From the NCBI GenBank assembly GCA_019636275.1, contig JAHBXY010000104.1, forward strand, positions 1 to 33,016: DNA of 33,016 nucleotides, written 5' to 3'. The stretch comes from Planctomycetota bacterium (GTDB lineage: Bacteria; Planctomycetota; J058). Shown one piece after another: positions 32,871 to 33,016 of this stretch (position 1 is its first letter; every line of letters begins with the position of its first letter). A program made the translations under genes and the position numbers. A model generated the notes under the pieces. It was not told the DNA's origin and ran no database searches. It worked only from the letters and a program-made list of their open reading frames with translations.

Positions 32871-33016
32871 GGCGCGCCCTCGTCGTCCTCGTCCCCGTGC
32901 TCGCCCTCTCGGCTGGCCTGGCCGCCGCGCAGGAGCGCGGCGTCACCGGCGGCGGCTTCGGTGGCGGCATGGGCGGCGCCAGCGACGCGTCGGGCAGCGG
33001 CCCCCCGGCGGTCACG
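32867..33016 (+). CDS. Secreted or outer-membrane protein, 5' part only
   Basis: The first 50 codons are present. The GTG start (GTGA overlap with tetR) is followed by a signal peptide (ALVVLVPVLALSAGLAAA, cleavage before QERG) and a Gly-rich segment (VTGGGFGGGMGGASDASGSG). The family cannot be told; a TetR-linked efflux or outer-membrane protein is possible. Confidence 0.55.
   Translation, partial: MRRALVVLVPVLALSAGLAAAQERGVTGGGFGGGMGGASDASGSGPPAVT

Overview
The window is a very GC-rich, densely coded bacterial chromosome segment in which third codon positions are almost all G or C. Many genes start with GTG, and many neighbours on the same strand overlap by a 4-nt GTGA. Three consecutive membrane Ser/Thr kinases with extracytoplasmic sensor-like domains (one with Sel1-like repeats), an FHA membrane protein, C39- and PPC-like proteins and a C30/C40 carotenoid locus suggest a high-GC Planctomycetota-like lineage. 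Myxococcota or a related group is the alternative. The taxonomic call is inference; no rRNA is present.

Layout. 1-3650 (minus): carotenoid operon of two CrtI-type oxidoreductases and a PlsC-type acyltransferase. Upstream are three 11-bp direct repeats, and next to them (4370-5302) a CarH/LitR-type B12-dependent MerR photoreceptor-repressor, so carotenoid synthesis is probably induced by light. 5360-8421 (minus): a CN-hydrolase and an M20 carbamoylase, probably reductive pyrimidine/hydantoin catabolism, plus a secreted duplicated-domain protein. 8750-13463 (plus): a ClpP homologue that has lost its catalytic serine, clpX, then rpmE, prfA and prmC. 13508-20373 (plus): three translationally coupled Ser/Thr kinases, an FHA-domain membrane protein and a small membrane protein. 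These look like one signalling module.

20345-23536 (minus): pdxR-like MocR regulator, pdxS and pdxT (PLP synthesis). 23709-24976 (plus): membrane-anchored lipase-like hydrolase and a small lipoprotein. 25070-27327 (plus): feoA-feoB under a near-perfect Fur-type palindrome. 27308-29644 (minus): a multi-TM protein with a resolvase-like C-terminal segment, and a GCS2-type glutamate-cysteine ligase with a probable compensated frameshift. 29777-32196 (plus): membrane C39-like peptidase, OLD/AAA ATPase and a TOPRIM/DUF4276-like protein, a candidate accessory or defence-like module. 32253-end: a TetR regulator with a strong operator-overlapped promoter, and the start of a secreted protein.

A dispersed palindromic element occurs after carH (with a second hairpin nested in its loop) and after clpX. 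A 25-bp tail of it sits at the 3' end of pdxR. No tRNA, rRNA, CRISPR array or transposase was seen.
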